Below are positions 1 to 10,780 of a stretch of 64,000 nt of DNA, piece by piece (positions within the stretch are counted from its first letter, which is position 1; the number at the start of each line of letters is the position of its first letter). This DNA comes from Gemmatimonadota bacterium (GTDB lineage Bacteria > Gemmatimonadota > Gemmatimonadetes > Longimicrobiales > Gaopeijiaceae). Where the stretch lies: positions 496,001-560,000 of the forward strand of contig JAWKQO010000002.1 in assembly GCA_041390105.1 (NCBI GenBank), given 5' to 3'. Under the pieces are notes generated by a model. That model ran no database searches and was not told where the DNA came from. It worked only from the letters and a program-made list of their open reading frames with translations. Position numbers and translations under genes: made by a program.

Positions 1-131
1 GCCTGGAGCACGACGTGCCCCGACGCCACGCGCAGTGGGACCTCGTGCTGGGGCTGGGACGGGACCTGATCCGCAGCTCCCGGTCCGCACGCGGAACCAA
101 GCACGACCAGTGCGGTCAGGGTGCGCATCAT
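1..131 (-). CDS. Putative lipoprotein, N-terminal fragment cut by window edge
   Basis: Read on the minus strand from tandem ATG codons at 131 and 128, the frame stays open to the window edge, so only about 43 residues are visible. They begin with Arg-Thr, a short hydrophobic run (LTALVVLGSA) and a cysteine at about residue 15, which looks like a lipoprotein signal peptide, although the -3 position is Gly rather than Leu. The start lies 23 bases after the stop of the serine hydrolase at 155-1780, so the two are probably one transcription unit. No function can be assigned from the fragment. Confidence 0.55.
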   Translation of the reverse strand, partial: MMRTLTALVVLGSACGPGAADQVPSQPQHEVPLRVASGHVVLQ

Positions 132-154
132 CGACAACGGTTCGTCCGGCCGCC

Positions 155-1780
155 TCAATACGTACAGCGCCCGATGCGCCGCAGCCCCTGATCCGACGGT
201 TCGGCCTCGGTGACGCGTAGATACTGGACGAGCGGGGGCGTCGTGGGTGCCAACGTGATGGAGACGGTCAGCGCGCCGCGCTCGCAGGGCAGGGTCCAGC
301 GCCCGCGCAGCGCATTCTCCACGAAGTCGAAGCCGTCGCCCGCGCGACAGGGACCGACCTTGGCCACCAGAGCCTCGATGGCGGCGCGCCGTCGGTCGCG
401 AGAGGTGTCCAGGAACAGATTGACAGCGGCCAGTCGGTCGGCGAGGGCGTCGTCCCAGTGGAGGATCAAACGCGTCACCGCGTCCCGCTGCTCCACCAAT
501 GCAGCCGATGGCGTGGGCATGCGGGGCTCCAGGCCTCCGGTCCCGGCCAGCAGCGCCAAGGCCTCGTCGGCAGGGCCGCCCCAACTGGTGTAGGTGCGGT
601 TGCCGAACGCCAGCACGCCCACACCGTACTCGGGCAGCCAGCGCATGATGGATCCGAACCCGGGTAGCCCGCCGCTGTGCGCCACCACGTGCGCGAAGTC
701 GCAGGTGCTGGTGATGCCCAACCCGAAGCCGTATCCGCCGCTCGACAGCTGGGGGGTCCCGTCCGCACCGCGGAAGATGGAGGCCGGCCTGGGGCGGTGG
801 ATCTGCTGCATCTCCCGCAGGGCCGCACGACCCACGGGGCCCGTCTCGCGACCGTCGTGCGCGGGCCAGGCCTCCAGGAACTGGCCCACCCAGATGGAGA
901 GGTCCTGCATGGAGGTGAGCATCCCGCCCATGGAGCCGAAGGCGCCGTCCGGGAGCTGCGGCTCCAGCTTCCACTGCTCGTCCTCCCAGCGGTAGCCCTG
1001 CGCCACGCGGCCGGGGGCGACGGAAGTGGGTTCCAGCGTGGTGGAGGTCATCCCCAGCGGCTCGAGGATGGTCTGCTGGATGTAGCGTCTGTAGGGCATC
1101 CCCGACGCTGCGGTGACGATCCGCCCCAGGATTGCGAAGCCGAAGTTGGAGTACTCGTAGGCGGTGCCGGGGGCGTTGGAGAACGGGATACCGCTGCGCA
1201 TCATCGCCGACATCTCTTCATCGGTGACGGCGAGCTGCTGGTCGCCCCAGGGGTTGTCCTCCGGAAACCCCGTCGCATGGGAGAGCAAGTGGCGGATGGT
1301 GATCTTGGGGGAATCCGAGGTGGGGTAGTCCAGCCCCGCCAGCTCGGGGACCCAACGTTCCGCCGGATCGTCGAGCGAGAGCTTGCCCGCATCGCGCAGC
1401 GAGAGGATGGCGAGCGCCGTGAAGCTCTTGGTCATGGAGGCGATCCGAAAGACGGTGTTCGACTCCACCGGAGCGCCGGTGGTGAGGTCGCGGCTCCCCG
1501 TCGTTCCCACGTGCGCGAGCCGGCCATCGATCACGATGCCCCAGATCGCGCCAGGAACGTGCTCGCGCTCCGTGAAGGCCCGGAAGGCGGCATCGATGTC
1601 GCCGAACGCGGAGGAGAGCTTGGTGACGCGTTGCGGATCCGTGAAGCGGGCCAGGGGCGCGGATTGGGCCACGAGTCGGGTGGCGGGAGCCGCTCCGGAC
1701 AAAAAGCCCAGTACAAGCAGAGCGCCGCACAGCGGCGCCGGAACCGATCGGGAACGCCGGACGACTGGAAGGCGGGACAC
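155..1780 (-). CDS. Secreted serine hydrolase of the beta-lactamase class C / CubicO family
   Basis: A 541-residue penicillin-binding-protein-fold hydrolase. The catalytic set is visible: S115-M-T-K118 (SxxK), Y210-S-N212 (YxN) and H368-S-G370 (HxG, replacing the KTG of true beta-lactamases). An N-terminal hydrophobic stretch (residues 15-38) is a likely signal peptide, placing the enzyme in the periplasm or outside. The chosen GTG start at 1780 is preceded by GAGG. A C-terminal extension of about 110 residues follows the catalytic domain. The family includes esterases, D-aminopeptidases and beta-lactamase relatives, so the substrate is unknown. It follows a small unknown gene on the same strand after 100 bases, and a partial lipoprotein gene follows it. 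Confidence 0.9.
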   Translation of the reverse strand: MSRLPVVRRSRSVPAPLCGALLVLGFLSGAAPATRLVAQSAPLARFTDPQRVTKLSSAFGDIDAAFRAFTEREHVPGAIWGIVIDGRLAHVGTTGSRDLTTGAPVESNTVFRIASMTKSFTALAILSLRDAGKLSLDDPAERWVPELAGLDYPTSDSPKITIRHLLSHATGFPEDNPWGDQQLAVTDEEMSAMMRSGIPFSNAPGTAYEYSNFGFAILGRIVTAASGMPYRRYIQQTILEPLGMTSTTLEPTSVAPGRVAQGYRWEDEQWKLEPQLPDGAFGSMGGMLTSMQDLSIWVGQFLEAWPAHDGRETGPVGRAALREMQQIHRPRPASIFRGADGTPQLSSGGYGFGLGITSTCDFAHVVAHSGGLPGFGSIMRWLPEYGVGVLAFGNRTYTSWGGPADEALALLAGTGGLEPRMPTPSAALVEQRDAVTRLILHWDDALADRLAAVNLFLDTSRDRRRAAIEALVAKVGPCRAGDGFDFVENALRGRWTLPCERGALTVSITLAPTTPPLVQYLRVTEAEPSDQGLRRIGRCTY

Positions 1781-1880
1781 TGGACCTCGCTCGCTGTGCG
1801 GACGTCTGAGGGCCGGCCGGCCCCCTCAGTCCCGAGGATGCCCCACGGCGGGGAGCCGCCGCAAGCGGCCCCGTCGGGGA

Positions 1881-2285
1881 TCAGCCCGCGCGCCGCAGTG
1901 CATTCAATACGGGCGGGACGAACGCGTCCAGGTCGAGGTCTCCGGTCCCCGCGTTGCGCAGCTGGGCGACCCAGCGACCGGCGCCGATCAGGCGAACCCC
2001 ACGCCAGCTCCAGAGCAATGCACCGTCCTGGGTGCGCTCAGGCTCGACCTGGCGCGGCTCGGCGGAGTGGAGGGCGTCGCGCAGCACTCGCAGCACGGCG
2101 TCCATGCCTCCGGCGCCGGAGGCGTCGAAGAGGTCCAGTCGCAACAACCGGTCGGAGCCACGGGAGGTCAACTCCACAAACTGCATCTGGCGTCGTGCTG
2201 GAAAGCGGTGCCCGGCCGGCCGGTCTACCGTGCGCAGTGCCGCAAGGCCTGGAAGCTCGATCGCAGGAAATGACCCTGTCTGCAT
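1881..2285 (-). CDS. Small protein of unknown function, coupled to transglutaminase-like gene
   Basis: 134 residues, not recognised. The ATG at 2285 is preceded by a strong GGGAGG 6-7 bases upstream, which supports this start over longer in-frame alternatives that would run inside the upstream gene. It starts 16 bases after the stop of the transglutaminase-like gene (2302-3534), so the two are almost certainly co-transcribed. There is no signal peptide or membrane segment. The central part alternates charged and hydrophobic residues and contains LLWSWRGVRLIG, like a small alpha/beta fold. A role accompanying the transglutaminase-like protein is an inference from position only. Confidence 0.65.
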   Translation of the reverse strand: MQTGSFPAIELPGLAALRTVDRPAGHRFPARRQMQFVELTSRGSDRLLRLDLFDASGAGGMDAVLRVLRDALHSAEPRQVEPERTQDGALLWSWRGVRLIGAGRWVAQLRNAGTGDLDLDAFVPPVLNALRRAG

Positions 2286-2301
2286 GCTGCTTCCTCCCGG
2301 C

Positions 2302-3534
2302 TCAGAAGACTGCGCGGCGAATGGGCGGCGTGCCGTACGGCTGGAAGTCGGGCGCCGCTTCGGCCTCGGTACGCGGCGTGGCCGCCCGCCACACATAGCT
2401 GCCGACCCAGGGAGCCGAGTGTGGAATCCGGCGTGGGATCAACGCGCTGTGAGGTGGATTGGCGGGGTCGGGATCCCCGTCGAGGGCCGCGCAGGCGTCC
2501 CAGATGAGGTCACTGCCGACTCCGGTGCCATGCCAGGCCACTTCGTGCCAGCCGAACGGACCGACGCAGCTCGACCAGCCGGCCGTGTCACCGATGAGGC
2601 GGAGCACGCCGTTTCCCAGACCCCAACTGAACTGCTGTTGTCCCAGATCATGGCCGATCAGATCGGCGAGGGTCGACACCAGGGACGCGCAGTCCGAGCA
2701 ATTGACTCGTCCTCCGTTGCCCGGCCCGCCGCGAATCCGCTCAAGCGCAGCGGTGAGATCGAGGTCGTCGTAGGAGTAGTAGGCGGAGCCCCCGTCGCAG
2801 TCGTAGCCGAACACCGCAGGGCCGGCGTTGAAGATCCGCTCGGTGATGATCGCGGCCGCCTCGTCGGCGGTTTGAGCGCCAGAGGCCCAACTGCACACGA
2901 CGTCCAATGCATCGATCCAGGGCAGGGACAGGGGTGGCACGTGGTTCGGTGGCTGCCCCCACGGTGCGGTCGGTGTGTCCAATACCGTGTAGATCCGGTG
3001 CTTGGTGGACGCGAAGGTCGTCCAGGTCGTCTCGCCTTGAACCTGATACTGCCAGAACCAGGCGATGTCATGACGACCGATGCCCACCTCCGCGATGCGG
3101 CTGCCGGTCAGCGGCAAGGTCTGCTCGTGCGAGTGCAGGTGTCCGATCAGCGTATCGGTGGGAGGCACCACCCCAAGCACGCCCGGAGGGGCGGGTGGAG
3201 GAGGGCTTCCCCTCAGCCGAGCGAACAGGCCGGGCAGGCACCCCGCCAGCGGCATCGCATCCAGGGTCCGTATTCGGATGGTGGGCGGAATCTCGACCGA
3301 CTGCGGGTCCGCTGACTCGTCCGACCGGATCACGGCCTTGATCGTAATGGTGTTGCCCGCCACCCGGTCGCGCGCGTACGCAGCCACCGATGCGCCGTAC
3401 TCGTCCGCGGTGACACCATGGACCCATTCGGGGGGGCATACGGGAATGCCAGCGTTGCGCCGGATGGTCAGGGCATCCGCACTCGCTGAGGTCTGATCGT
3501 GATCGAAGGTGACGGATTCGAGCGTGAGCTTCAC
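2302..3534 (-). CDS. Transglutaminase-fold protein with N-terminal beta-rich domain
   Basis: 410 residues with no signal peptide. The C-terminal half shows the papain-like transglutaminase triad in order: C279 in the pattern NCSDCASL (the CxDxAxL signature), H330 in GWHEVAW and D346 in LIWDAC. Such domains act as peptidases, cross-linking enzymes or structural modules; the intact triad suggests activity. Residues 1-170 are rich in beta-type sequence and contain a proline run (111-117). The N-terminal IRRN stretch and lack of a signal suggest a cytoplasmic protein or an unusual export route. It is followed after 16 bases by a small unknown gene and divergently faces a quinoprotein gene across 214 bases. 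Substrate unknown. Confidence 0.75.
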   Translation of the reverse strand: MKLTLESVTFDHDQTSASADALTIRRNAGIPVCPPEWVHGVTADEYGASVAAYARDRVAGNTITIKAVIRSDESADPQSVEIPPTIRIRTLDAMPLAGCLPGLFARLRGSPPPPAPPGVLGVVPPTDTLIGHLHSHEQTLPLTGSRIAEVGIGRHDIAWFWQYQVQGETTWTTFASTKHRIYTVLDTPTAPWGQPPNHVPPLSLPWIDALDVVCSWASGAQTADEAAAIITERIFNAGPAVFGYDCDGGSAYYSYDDLDLTAALERIRGGPGNGGRVNCSDCASLVSTLADLIGHDLGQQQFSWGLGNGVLRLIGDTAGWSSCVGPFGWHEVAWHGTGVGSDLIWDACAALDGDPDPANPPHSALIPRRIPHSAPWVGSYVWRAATPRTEAEAAPDFQPYGTPPIRRAVF

Positions 3535-3748
3535 TGGACTCTCCGGAACCAGGCCGAACCCCTTTGGATCGCGTCCTGATCTTCAAGCGCAGGAAGGGCG
3601 GGCGAGGGGCCACGGACCCGCGGACCCCGACCCCGCCAGGAGCGCCTTCTTGCTCGCGTGAGCCCGTCCGGAGTAGCCTGGACGGGATCCGGTGGCGGCG
3701 ACGGAGCCGTCCCCACGTCCATTCTGATCCGCCCAACCCGAGTGGTCC

Positions 3749-5827
<2,079 letters not shown>

Positions 5828-5835
5828 ACCGGTGA

Positions 5836-5867
5836 CCGGCGGCGGGCCCCCATGGGCCTGCCGCCGG
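5836..5867. terminator. Bidirectional terminator-like hairpin
   Basis: A 14-bp stem with one G-T pair (5836-5849 with 5854-5867) and a 4-base loop lies between two convergent genes. No T-tract follows on either side, so termination is inferred from position and stem strength. Confidence 0.6.
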
Positions 5868-5875
5868 CCCGCGCG

Positions 5876-6835
5876 CTATCTCGAGGCAGCGGGCAGCGCC
5901 TCGACCAACTCCACCATGCGACGCAGGTGGTCCGGCGTGGGCAGACGACCGGAGCCACCGCCGAGGTTGTCGATCATGTGGCCGGGGTCACTGGTGCCGG
6001 GCGTGGCCACGGTCACCGCCGGGTGCGCCACCACGAACTTCAACATGAACTGCGCCCAGCTGTGGGCGTCGAACTCCGCCGCCCACTCCGGCAGCGGACG
6101 ATCCCCGATGCGGGCCCACATGCGGCTACGGCCGAACGGCAGGTACACCAGCACGCCGATCTTGCGCTCCTGCGCCAGCGGCAGGATGACCTCTTCGGCC
6201 GCCCGATTATCGACCGCGTAGTCGATGCCGATGAAGTCGAGCGGTTCGTTGCGCATCACGGCTTCCAACTCGCCGTATTGACGTTCGCTGGTGGTGGTGA
6301 TGCCGATGTAGCGCACCCTCCCCTGGTCCTTCTGCTCCTTGAGGATGCCGAGCTGAGTGGGCGGGTCGGCCATGTTGTGGACCTGGATGAGGTCGATCAC
6401 CTCCCTGCGCAGGCGCTCGAAGGAACGTTCGACCTGTTCGCGGGCGGCGGCCGCGTCGGCCATGCCGCCGCCGCGGCCCACCACGTTCAGCTTGGTGGCC
6501 CAGAAGATCCGGTCGGCGATGCCGAGCTCCTCCGCGACCTGGCCGGCCACCTCTTCCGAGGCTCCATAGCCGGGCGCGGTATCGAACAGCGTGCCGCCGC
6601 CGTCCACCAGCGCCTTCAGCACACCGCGCACCGCCTCGAAGTCCTGTTCGCGCGCCACCTGTGAAAACGTGTTGGCGCCGCCGAGCCCGATCACGGGGAT
6701 CTCCTCTCCCGTGGAGGGGATCTTCCGCAACAAAGGCTGCTGCTGCGGAGCGAGCGCATCGAGCAAGCGCGGTTGCAGGCCCAGGACCGCGCCAGCACCG
6801 GCCGTGATTCGAAGCCAATCGCGACGTGAGACCAT
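5876..6835 (-). CDS. Tat-exported aldo/keto reductase
   Basis: 319 residues. A twin-arginine signal (SRRDWLR, residues 3-9, followed by a hydrophobic run) starts the protein. The aldo/keto reductase tetrad is visible: D85 and Y90 in DTAPGYG, K115 in WATKLN and H153 in IQVHN. The family normally uses cytosolic NADPH, so a Tat signal implies folding with cofactor before export, as in several Tat-dependent oxidoreductases. The gene lies 35 bases downstream of a signal-bearing epimerase on the same strand, so the two form an operon that may act on one sugar-like or aldehyde substrate (inference). The length is close to the family norm. Confidence 0.87.
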   Translation of the reverse strand: MVSRRDWLRITAGAGAVLGLQPRLLDALAPQQQPLLRKIPSTGEEIPVIGLGGANTFSQVAREQDFEAVRGVLKALVDGGGTLFDTAPGYGASEEVAGQVAEELGIADRIFWATKLNVVGRGGGMADAAAAREQVERSFERLRREVIDLIQVHNMADPPTQLGILKEQKDQGRVRYIGITTTSERQYGELEAVMRNEPLDFIGIDYAVDNRAAEEVILPLAQERKIGVLVYLPFGRSRMWARIGDRPLPEWAAEFDAHSWAQFMLKFVVAHPAVTVATPGTSDPGHMIDNLGGGSGRLPTPDHLRRMVELVEALPAASR

Positions 6836-6870
6836 CCAGTTCCTCTCCTCGGGTTCCCTGTTCAGGGTCG

Positions 6871-7995
6871 TCAGCGGTTGTGTGCGTGCCAGGCCGCGAG
6901 CACCTCGGCTTCCCGCTGGGCATTGATGCCCGCGCGGAACGCCGCTTGCCGCTCCGGTGACCGGGACAGATGGAAATCCAGCGTGTCCTTGGCCGTAACA
7001 GCCAGGGGGCGGAACGTGAGGCCCGCTTCCACTTCGGGTGTGAGGTCGAAGCGGGCGAAGCCCTCATTGCCCGGCGTGGGCGGCCGCCAGACCGGCATGT
7101 CTGAGTATGGGCGTACCCCCAAGTCGGTCAGGAAATCCGTGGGAACCCAAGTGAAGCTGGTTTCCGCGGTGGTGACGGCGCGAACGCCATAGAGCAGCTC
7201 CGACATGGGGCGAGGGATCCGCGGTCCCACCACGTTGAAGACGCCTGCCCGGTTGTCCTCGGCCAAGCGGATGGTCCACTCCGTGAAATCCCGCACGTCG
7301 ATGATCTGCACCGGATCCGTGGGATCGCCCGGCGCGAGGACCTCGCCTCCGCGATTGATGCGAGCCGGCCAGTAGGTGAAGCGGTCGGTGTCGTCGTCGG
7401 GCCCGATGATGAGGCCCGGCCGCAGGATGGTGGCACGGCCCGGAAAGGCGCGCTGGGCTTCCCGCTCGGACTCGGCCTTGCCCAGGCCGTAGTTGACGGG
7501 ATCGCCCCGCTTGATGCCGGCTGTCTCGTAGGTCCAGGTGGGCGCGTCCGAGGTCATGGGCACGCGGCTCAGATCGGCGTAGGCCGACCTGGACGACACG
7601 TAGAGGTAGAGCCCCACCGAGTCCTTGAGCACCTCGCCGGAGAGTCGCACCCAACTGGGTTCCTGACGGGCGTTGTCGATCACCGCGTCCCAGCGGCGAC
7701 CCTTCAACGACTCGAGATCTCCGGTGCGGTCGCCGATCAGCGTCTCCAGCTCGGGGAACATGCTGTTGCCCGAGCCGCGATTGAACAGCGTGACGTTGTG
7801 TCCGCGCGAGAGGGCGTAGCGGACTTGGTAGGGGCCGATGAATCCCGTGCCGCCGAGGATCAGGAGATCCAGCTTGCGACGTGGCGCCTGCTGGAGCGCT
7901 ACTCGAGCGGACAACCGTTCCGGCGCGATGCCGAGTCCCAGTGCGGTGCCGGCCGCGGCGGAGAGCTTGAGGAAGTCCTTACGTGTGGTGCCCAT
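6871..7995 (-). CDS. NAD-dependent epimerase/dehydratase-like protein with Tat-like signal (paralogue 1)
   Basis: 374 residues from the ATG at 7995, which has GGAGA upstream; longer in-frame starts lack one. Residues 1-32 look like a Tat signal, but the pair is R5-K6 (TRKDFLKL) instead of Arg-Arg. The Rossmann motif GGTGFIG (48-54) and the later YGLGKAE are typical of extended short-chain dehydrogenases/epimerases. The protein is clearly paralogous to that at 9619-10764: both share the GxxQVRYA block after the Rossmann loop, FNRG, a DARDLAHW/DVRDFTEW block and a C-terminal EVLAAWHA. It precedes the aldo/keto reductase and is divergent from the transporter gene at 8212. Substrate unknown. Confidence 0.82.
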   Translation of the reverse strand: MGTTRKDFLKLSAAAGTALGLGIAPERLSARVALQQAPRRKLDLLILGGTGFIGPYQVRYALSRGHNVTLFNRGSGNSMFPELETLIGDRTGDLESLKGRRWDAVIDNARQEPSWVRLSGEVLKDSVGLYLYVSSRSAYADLSRVPMTSDAPTWTYETAGIKRGDPVNYGLGKAESEREAQRAFPGRATILRPGLIIGPDDDTDRFTYWPARINRGGEVLAPGDPTDPVQIIDVRDFTEWTIRLAEDNRAGVFNVVGPRIPRPMSELLYGVRAVTTAETSFTWVPTDFLTDLGVRPYSDMPVWRPPTPGNEGFARFDLTPEVEAGLTFRPLAVTAKDTLDFHLSRSPERQAAFRAGINAQREAEVLAAWHAHNR

Positions 7996-8211
7996 GCGTG
8001 GGTCTCCGTACGGGGTGGGACAGCGGTCCTCGACGATAGCGCCCCGGGGCCGGGGGCGCACTCCTGGAGACGGTGCCCGGGATGGCCGCGGGGGGAGCCT
8101 GCGGGGCGCCGGGCCGCAGGGTCCGGATGGTCTCGGCAGCGTCTCTGTCGCCCGCCTGGCCGACAGGGTATCGTCGAGCCCACGCCGCCCGCCGACCGGA
8201 GCACGAGAGCC

Positions 8212-9543
8212 ATGCACACCCGACCCCCGTCCAACGCACCACCCTCGCCGCTGACGCGGCTGCTGCAGCGGGGCGCGACCATCGAGCCAGGCGAGACCGC
8301 GGCGGTGGTGACGGCCTTCCTGCTGTTCTTCTGCGTCATGTCCGGGTACTTCTCGGTGCGCCCGGTGCGCGAGACCGTGGGGACCATCCTGGGTCCGGAG
8401 CGGACGGCGGACCTGTATATCGCGACCTGGATCGCGTCGCTGGCCATCGTCCCCGCCTACGGATGGCTGTGTGCCCGCTTCCGTCGAGGCGCCTTTCTCC
8501 CCTGGATCTACGGGTTCGTGGCCGTGGCGCTGGCGGGCGTGGGATTCGTTCTCCGCGCGGCCGGTGACAGCGTGGTCGCGGCGCAGTTCTTCTTCGTGTT
8601 CATCAGCGTACTCAACCTGTTCGTGGTCTCCGTGTTCTGGAGCTTCCTGCTCGAGCTCTTCGACATGGATCAGACGAAGCGTCTGTTCGGTGTGATCGCC
8701 GCCGGGGGAACGGCCGGCGCGCTGGCCGGGCCTCTGCTGACCAGCCTCATCGTGGAGCGGGTGGGCAATGCCTCCATCCTGTTCATCGGAGCAACGCTCT
8801 TCACGGGTGCCATCGTGTTTCAGCGCATTCTGCTGGGGATCTGGTCCAGGAGCGATGGCGAGCCCGGTTCCGTGAAGCCTCCTCAGGACGTCCCTTTGGG
8901 TGGCAACCCGTTCGCAGGATTCAGCCTGATCCTGAAATCACCGTATCTGCTGGGCATCGCGCTGTTCGTGGTGTTGGCTGCCACCGCCAACACCTTCCTC
9001 TACTTCGCCCAGCTCCGCATCGTGTCCGAGACCTTCGCGGACACGGCCGTGCGCACGCGCGTGTTCGGCCAGCTCGATTTCACGGTGCAGAGCCTCACTT
9101 TCCTCGCACAGATCGTATTCACCGGGAGGATCGCGTCCAAGTTCGGAATTGGAGCGTTGCTGACGGCCGTGCCGCTCGCGGTCATGGCGGGCTTCTTGTT
9201 CCTGGCCGGCTCCCAGACGTTCGCCGTGTTGGCGGCCGTGATGATCACACGGCGGGTGGGGGAGTACTCGTTCGTGCGCCCGGGCAGGGAAATGCTCTTC
9301 AGCCGCGTGGACACCGAGACGAAGTACAAGGCGAAGAACGCCATCGACGTCCCCGTCTACCGCGGCGGCGATGCGCTCGTGGCCCAGGTGGATTCCGCGC
9401 TGAGCGGAGCCGGGATGAGCCCGTCGGGAATCGCGCTGCTCGGAGCCGGCGCCGCCCTGGCCTGGGCAGCCAACGGCGTGCTGCTGGGCCGGGCGAAGCG
9501 GGACGTGGAGCGCGCGGCGCTGGCCCACCAGGCTGCCGGCTAG
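8212..9543 (+). CDS. NTP/NDP exchange transporter-like (Npt1/Npt2) or MFS membrane protein
   Basis: 443 residues from the ATG at 8212; a longer frame upstream runs through the divergent promoter region and is rejected. There are about 10-12 hydrophobic helices. The signature SVRPVRETVG near residue 45 resembles the R-P-x-R-x-x motif of bacterial ATP/ADP-translocase-like proteins that are scattered through free-living bacteria and form a branch near MFS transporters. The substrate is unknown; nucleotide exchange is a family name, not a shown activity. The gene sits between two paralogous epimerase genes and is 75 bases upstream of the second, so co-transcription is likely. Confidence 0.72.
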   Translation: MHTRPPSNAPPSPLTRLLQRGATIEPGETAAVVTAFLLFFCVMSGYFSVRPVRETVGTILGPERTADLYIATWIASLAIVPAYGWLCARFRRGAFLPWIYGFVAVALAGVGFVLRAAGDSVVAAQFFFVFISVLNLFVVSVFWSFLLELFDMDQTKRLFGVIAAGGTAGALAGPLLTSLIVERVGNASILFIGATLFTGAIVFQRILLGIWSRSDGEPGSVKPPQDVPLGGNPFAGFSLILKSPYLLGIALFVVLAATANTFLYFAQLRIVSETFADTAVRTRVFGQLDFTVQSLTFLAQIVFTGRIASKFGIGALLTAVPLAVMAGFLFLAGSQTFAVLAAVMITRRVGEYSFVRPGREMLFSRVDTETKYKAKNAIDVPVYRGGDALVAQVDSALSGAGMSPSGIALLGAGAALAWAANGVLLGRAKRDVERAALAHQAAG

Positions 9544-9618
9544 CGTGGGAAGGCCCGCTCGAATCGCCGGACCTCAGCCCTGGGCGACACCTACGACTCG
9601 ATCCGTTGGGAGCAACCG

Positions 9619-10764
9619 ATGAGCACGACCCGCAGAGGCTTTCTGTACACGACCGCAGCCGCCGCAGGAGCTGTGGGACTGGGCGTGCCCCTGTCCGCAG
9701 AGACGGCCCCTGCCGGGCGCGGCCCACGTGCGGACGCACCCGCCCGCAAGCTTCGTCTGTTGATCCTGGGTGGCACTGGGTTCACAGGTCCGCACCAGGT
9801 CCGGTATGCCGTGGAGCGAGGGCACACGGTCACGGTGTTCAATCGGGGACGCCGACAGGCCGATCTGCCCGAATCCGTCGAACACCTGGTGGGCGATCGC
9901 AACGGAGACCTGGAGTCGTTGAAGGGGCGCACCTGGGATGTCGTGATCGACAACCCCACCACGCTTCCCAACTGGGTGCGGTTGTCGGGTGAGCTGCTCA
10001 AGGATGCCTGTGAACAGTACATCTTCATCAGCACCATCTCCGTCTACGCCGACAACAGCCGACCGGGCATGGACGAAACGACACCGGTCGCTGTCTACGA
10101 CGGAGAGGCGGACCCGTTCACGCTGCCGGTGGAGGAGTCGGGGCGCTTCTATGGGGCGCTCAAGGCGCTGTCGGAACGGGAAACGGGGTATTGGTTCCCA
10201 GGCCGGGCCACCATCATCCGGCCCGGCCTGATCGTAGGCCCCGGCGACGAGACGGATCGGTTCACCTATTGGCCCGCGCGCATCCATCGTGGAGGGGAGG
10301 TGTTGGCACCGGGCACCCCCGACGACGCCACGCAGATCATCGATGCCCGTGACCTCGCGCACTGGACGATCCGCATGGCCGAACAGGGCACGGTGGGCGT
10401 GTTCAACGCGACCGGACCGGAGGAACCGCGCTCCATGCGCGAGATGCTGGAGGGCATCCGCGCGGCCCTCGGCTCCGACGCGAGGTTCACCTGGGTGGAG
10501 CAGGACTTCCTGGCGGTGCAGGAGGTGCGGGGCTGGTCCCACATGCCCGTGTGGGTGCCGGTCACGGACGAGAGCGCCGCGTTCATGCGCGTCAGCGTCG
10601 AGCGGGCTCGCGCGGCCGGGCTCACCTACCGTTCGCTGGGCGAGACGGCGCGTGCCACCCTCGCCTACTACCTGTCGCGCAGTGACGAGCGCAACGGAAC
10701 CATGCGAGCAGGATTACCCGCGGAACGCGAGCGCGAGGTGCTGGCCGCCTGGCATGCGCGCTGA
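9619..10764 (+). CDS. NAD-dependent epimerase/dehydratase-like protein with Tat signal (paralogue 2)
   Basis: 381 residues. A proper twin-arginine signal opens the protein (TTRRGFLYTTAAAAG, residues 3-17). The Rossmann motif GGTGFTG lies at 51-57, followed by a FNRG loop, and the fold matches extended short-chain dehydrogenases. The ATG has GGGAG about 6 bases upstream. It is a close paralogue of the protein at 6871-7995 and shares its length, block order and C-terminal EREVLAAWHA. It ends 16 bases before the convergent molybdenum hydroxylase gene. Export of an NAD-binding enzyme would require the cofactor to travel with it or the fold to have another role. Confidence 0.83.
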   Translation: MSTTRRGFLYTTAAAAGAVGLGVPLSAETAPAGRGPRADAPARKLRLLILGGTGFTGPHQVRYAVERGHTVTVFNRGRRQADLPESVEHLVGDRNGDLESLKGRTWDVVIDNPTTLPNWVRLSGELLKDACEQYIFISTISVYADNSRPGMDETTPVAVYDGEADPFTLPVEESGRFYGALKALSERETGYWFPGRATIIRPGLIVGPGDETDRFTYWPARIHRGGEVLAPGTPDDATQIIDARDLAHWTIRMAEQGTVGVFNATGPEEPRSMREMLEGIRAALGSDARFTWVEQDFLAVQEVRGWSHMPVWVPVTDESAAFMRVSVERARAAGLTYRSLGETARATLAYYLSRSDERNGTMRAGLPAEREREVLAAWHAR

Positions 10765-10780
10765 GGCAGGAAGCCGCCTC

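Noticed and set aside
677..2398. 573-codon plus-strand frame opposite the serine hydrolase
   Set aside because: Antisense to a serine hydrolase with all catalytic motifs; no recognisable protein.
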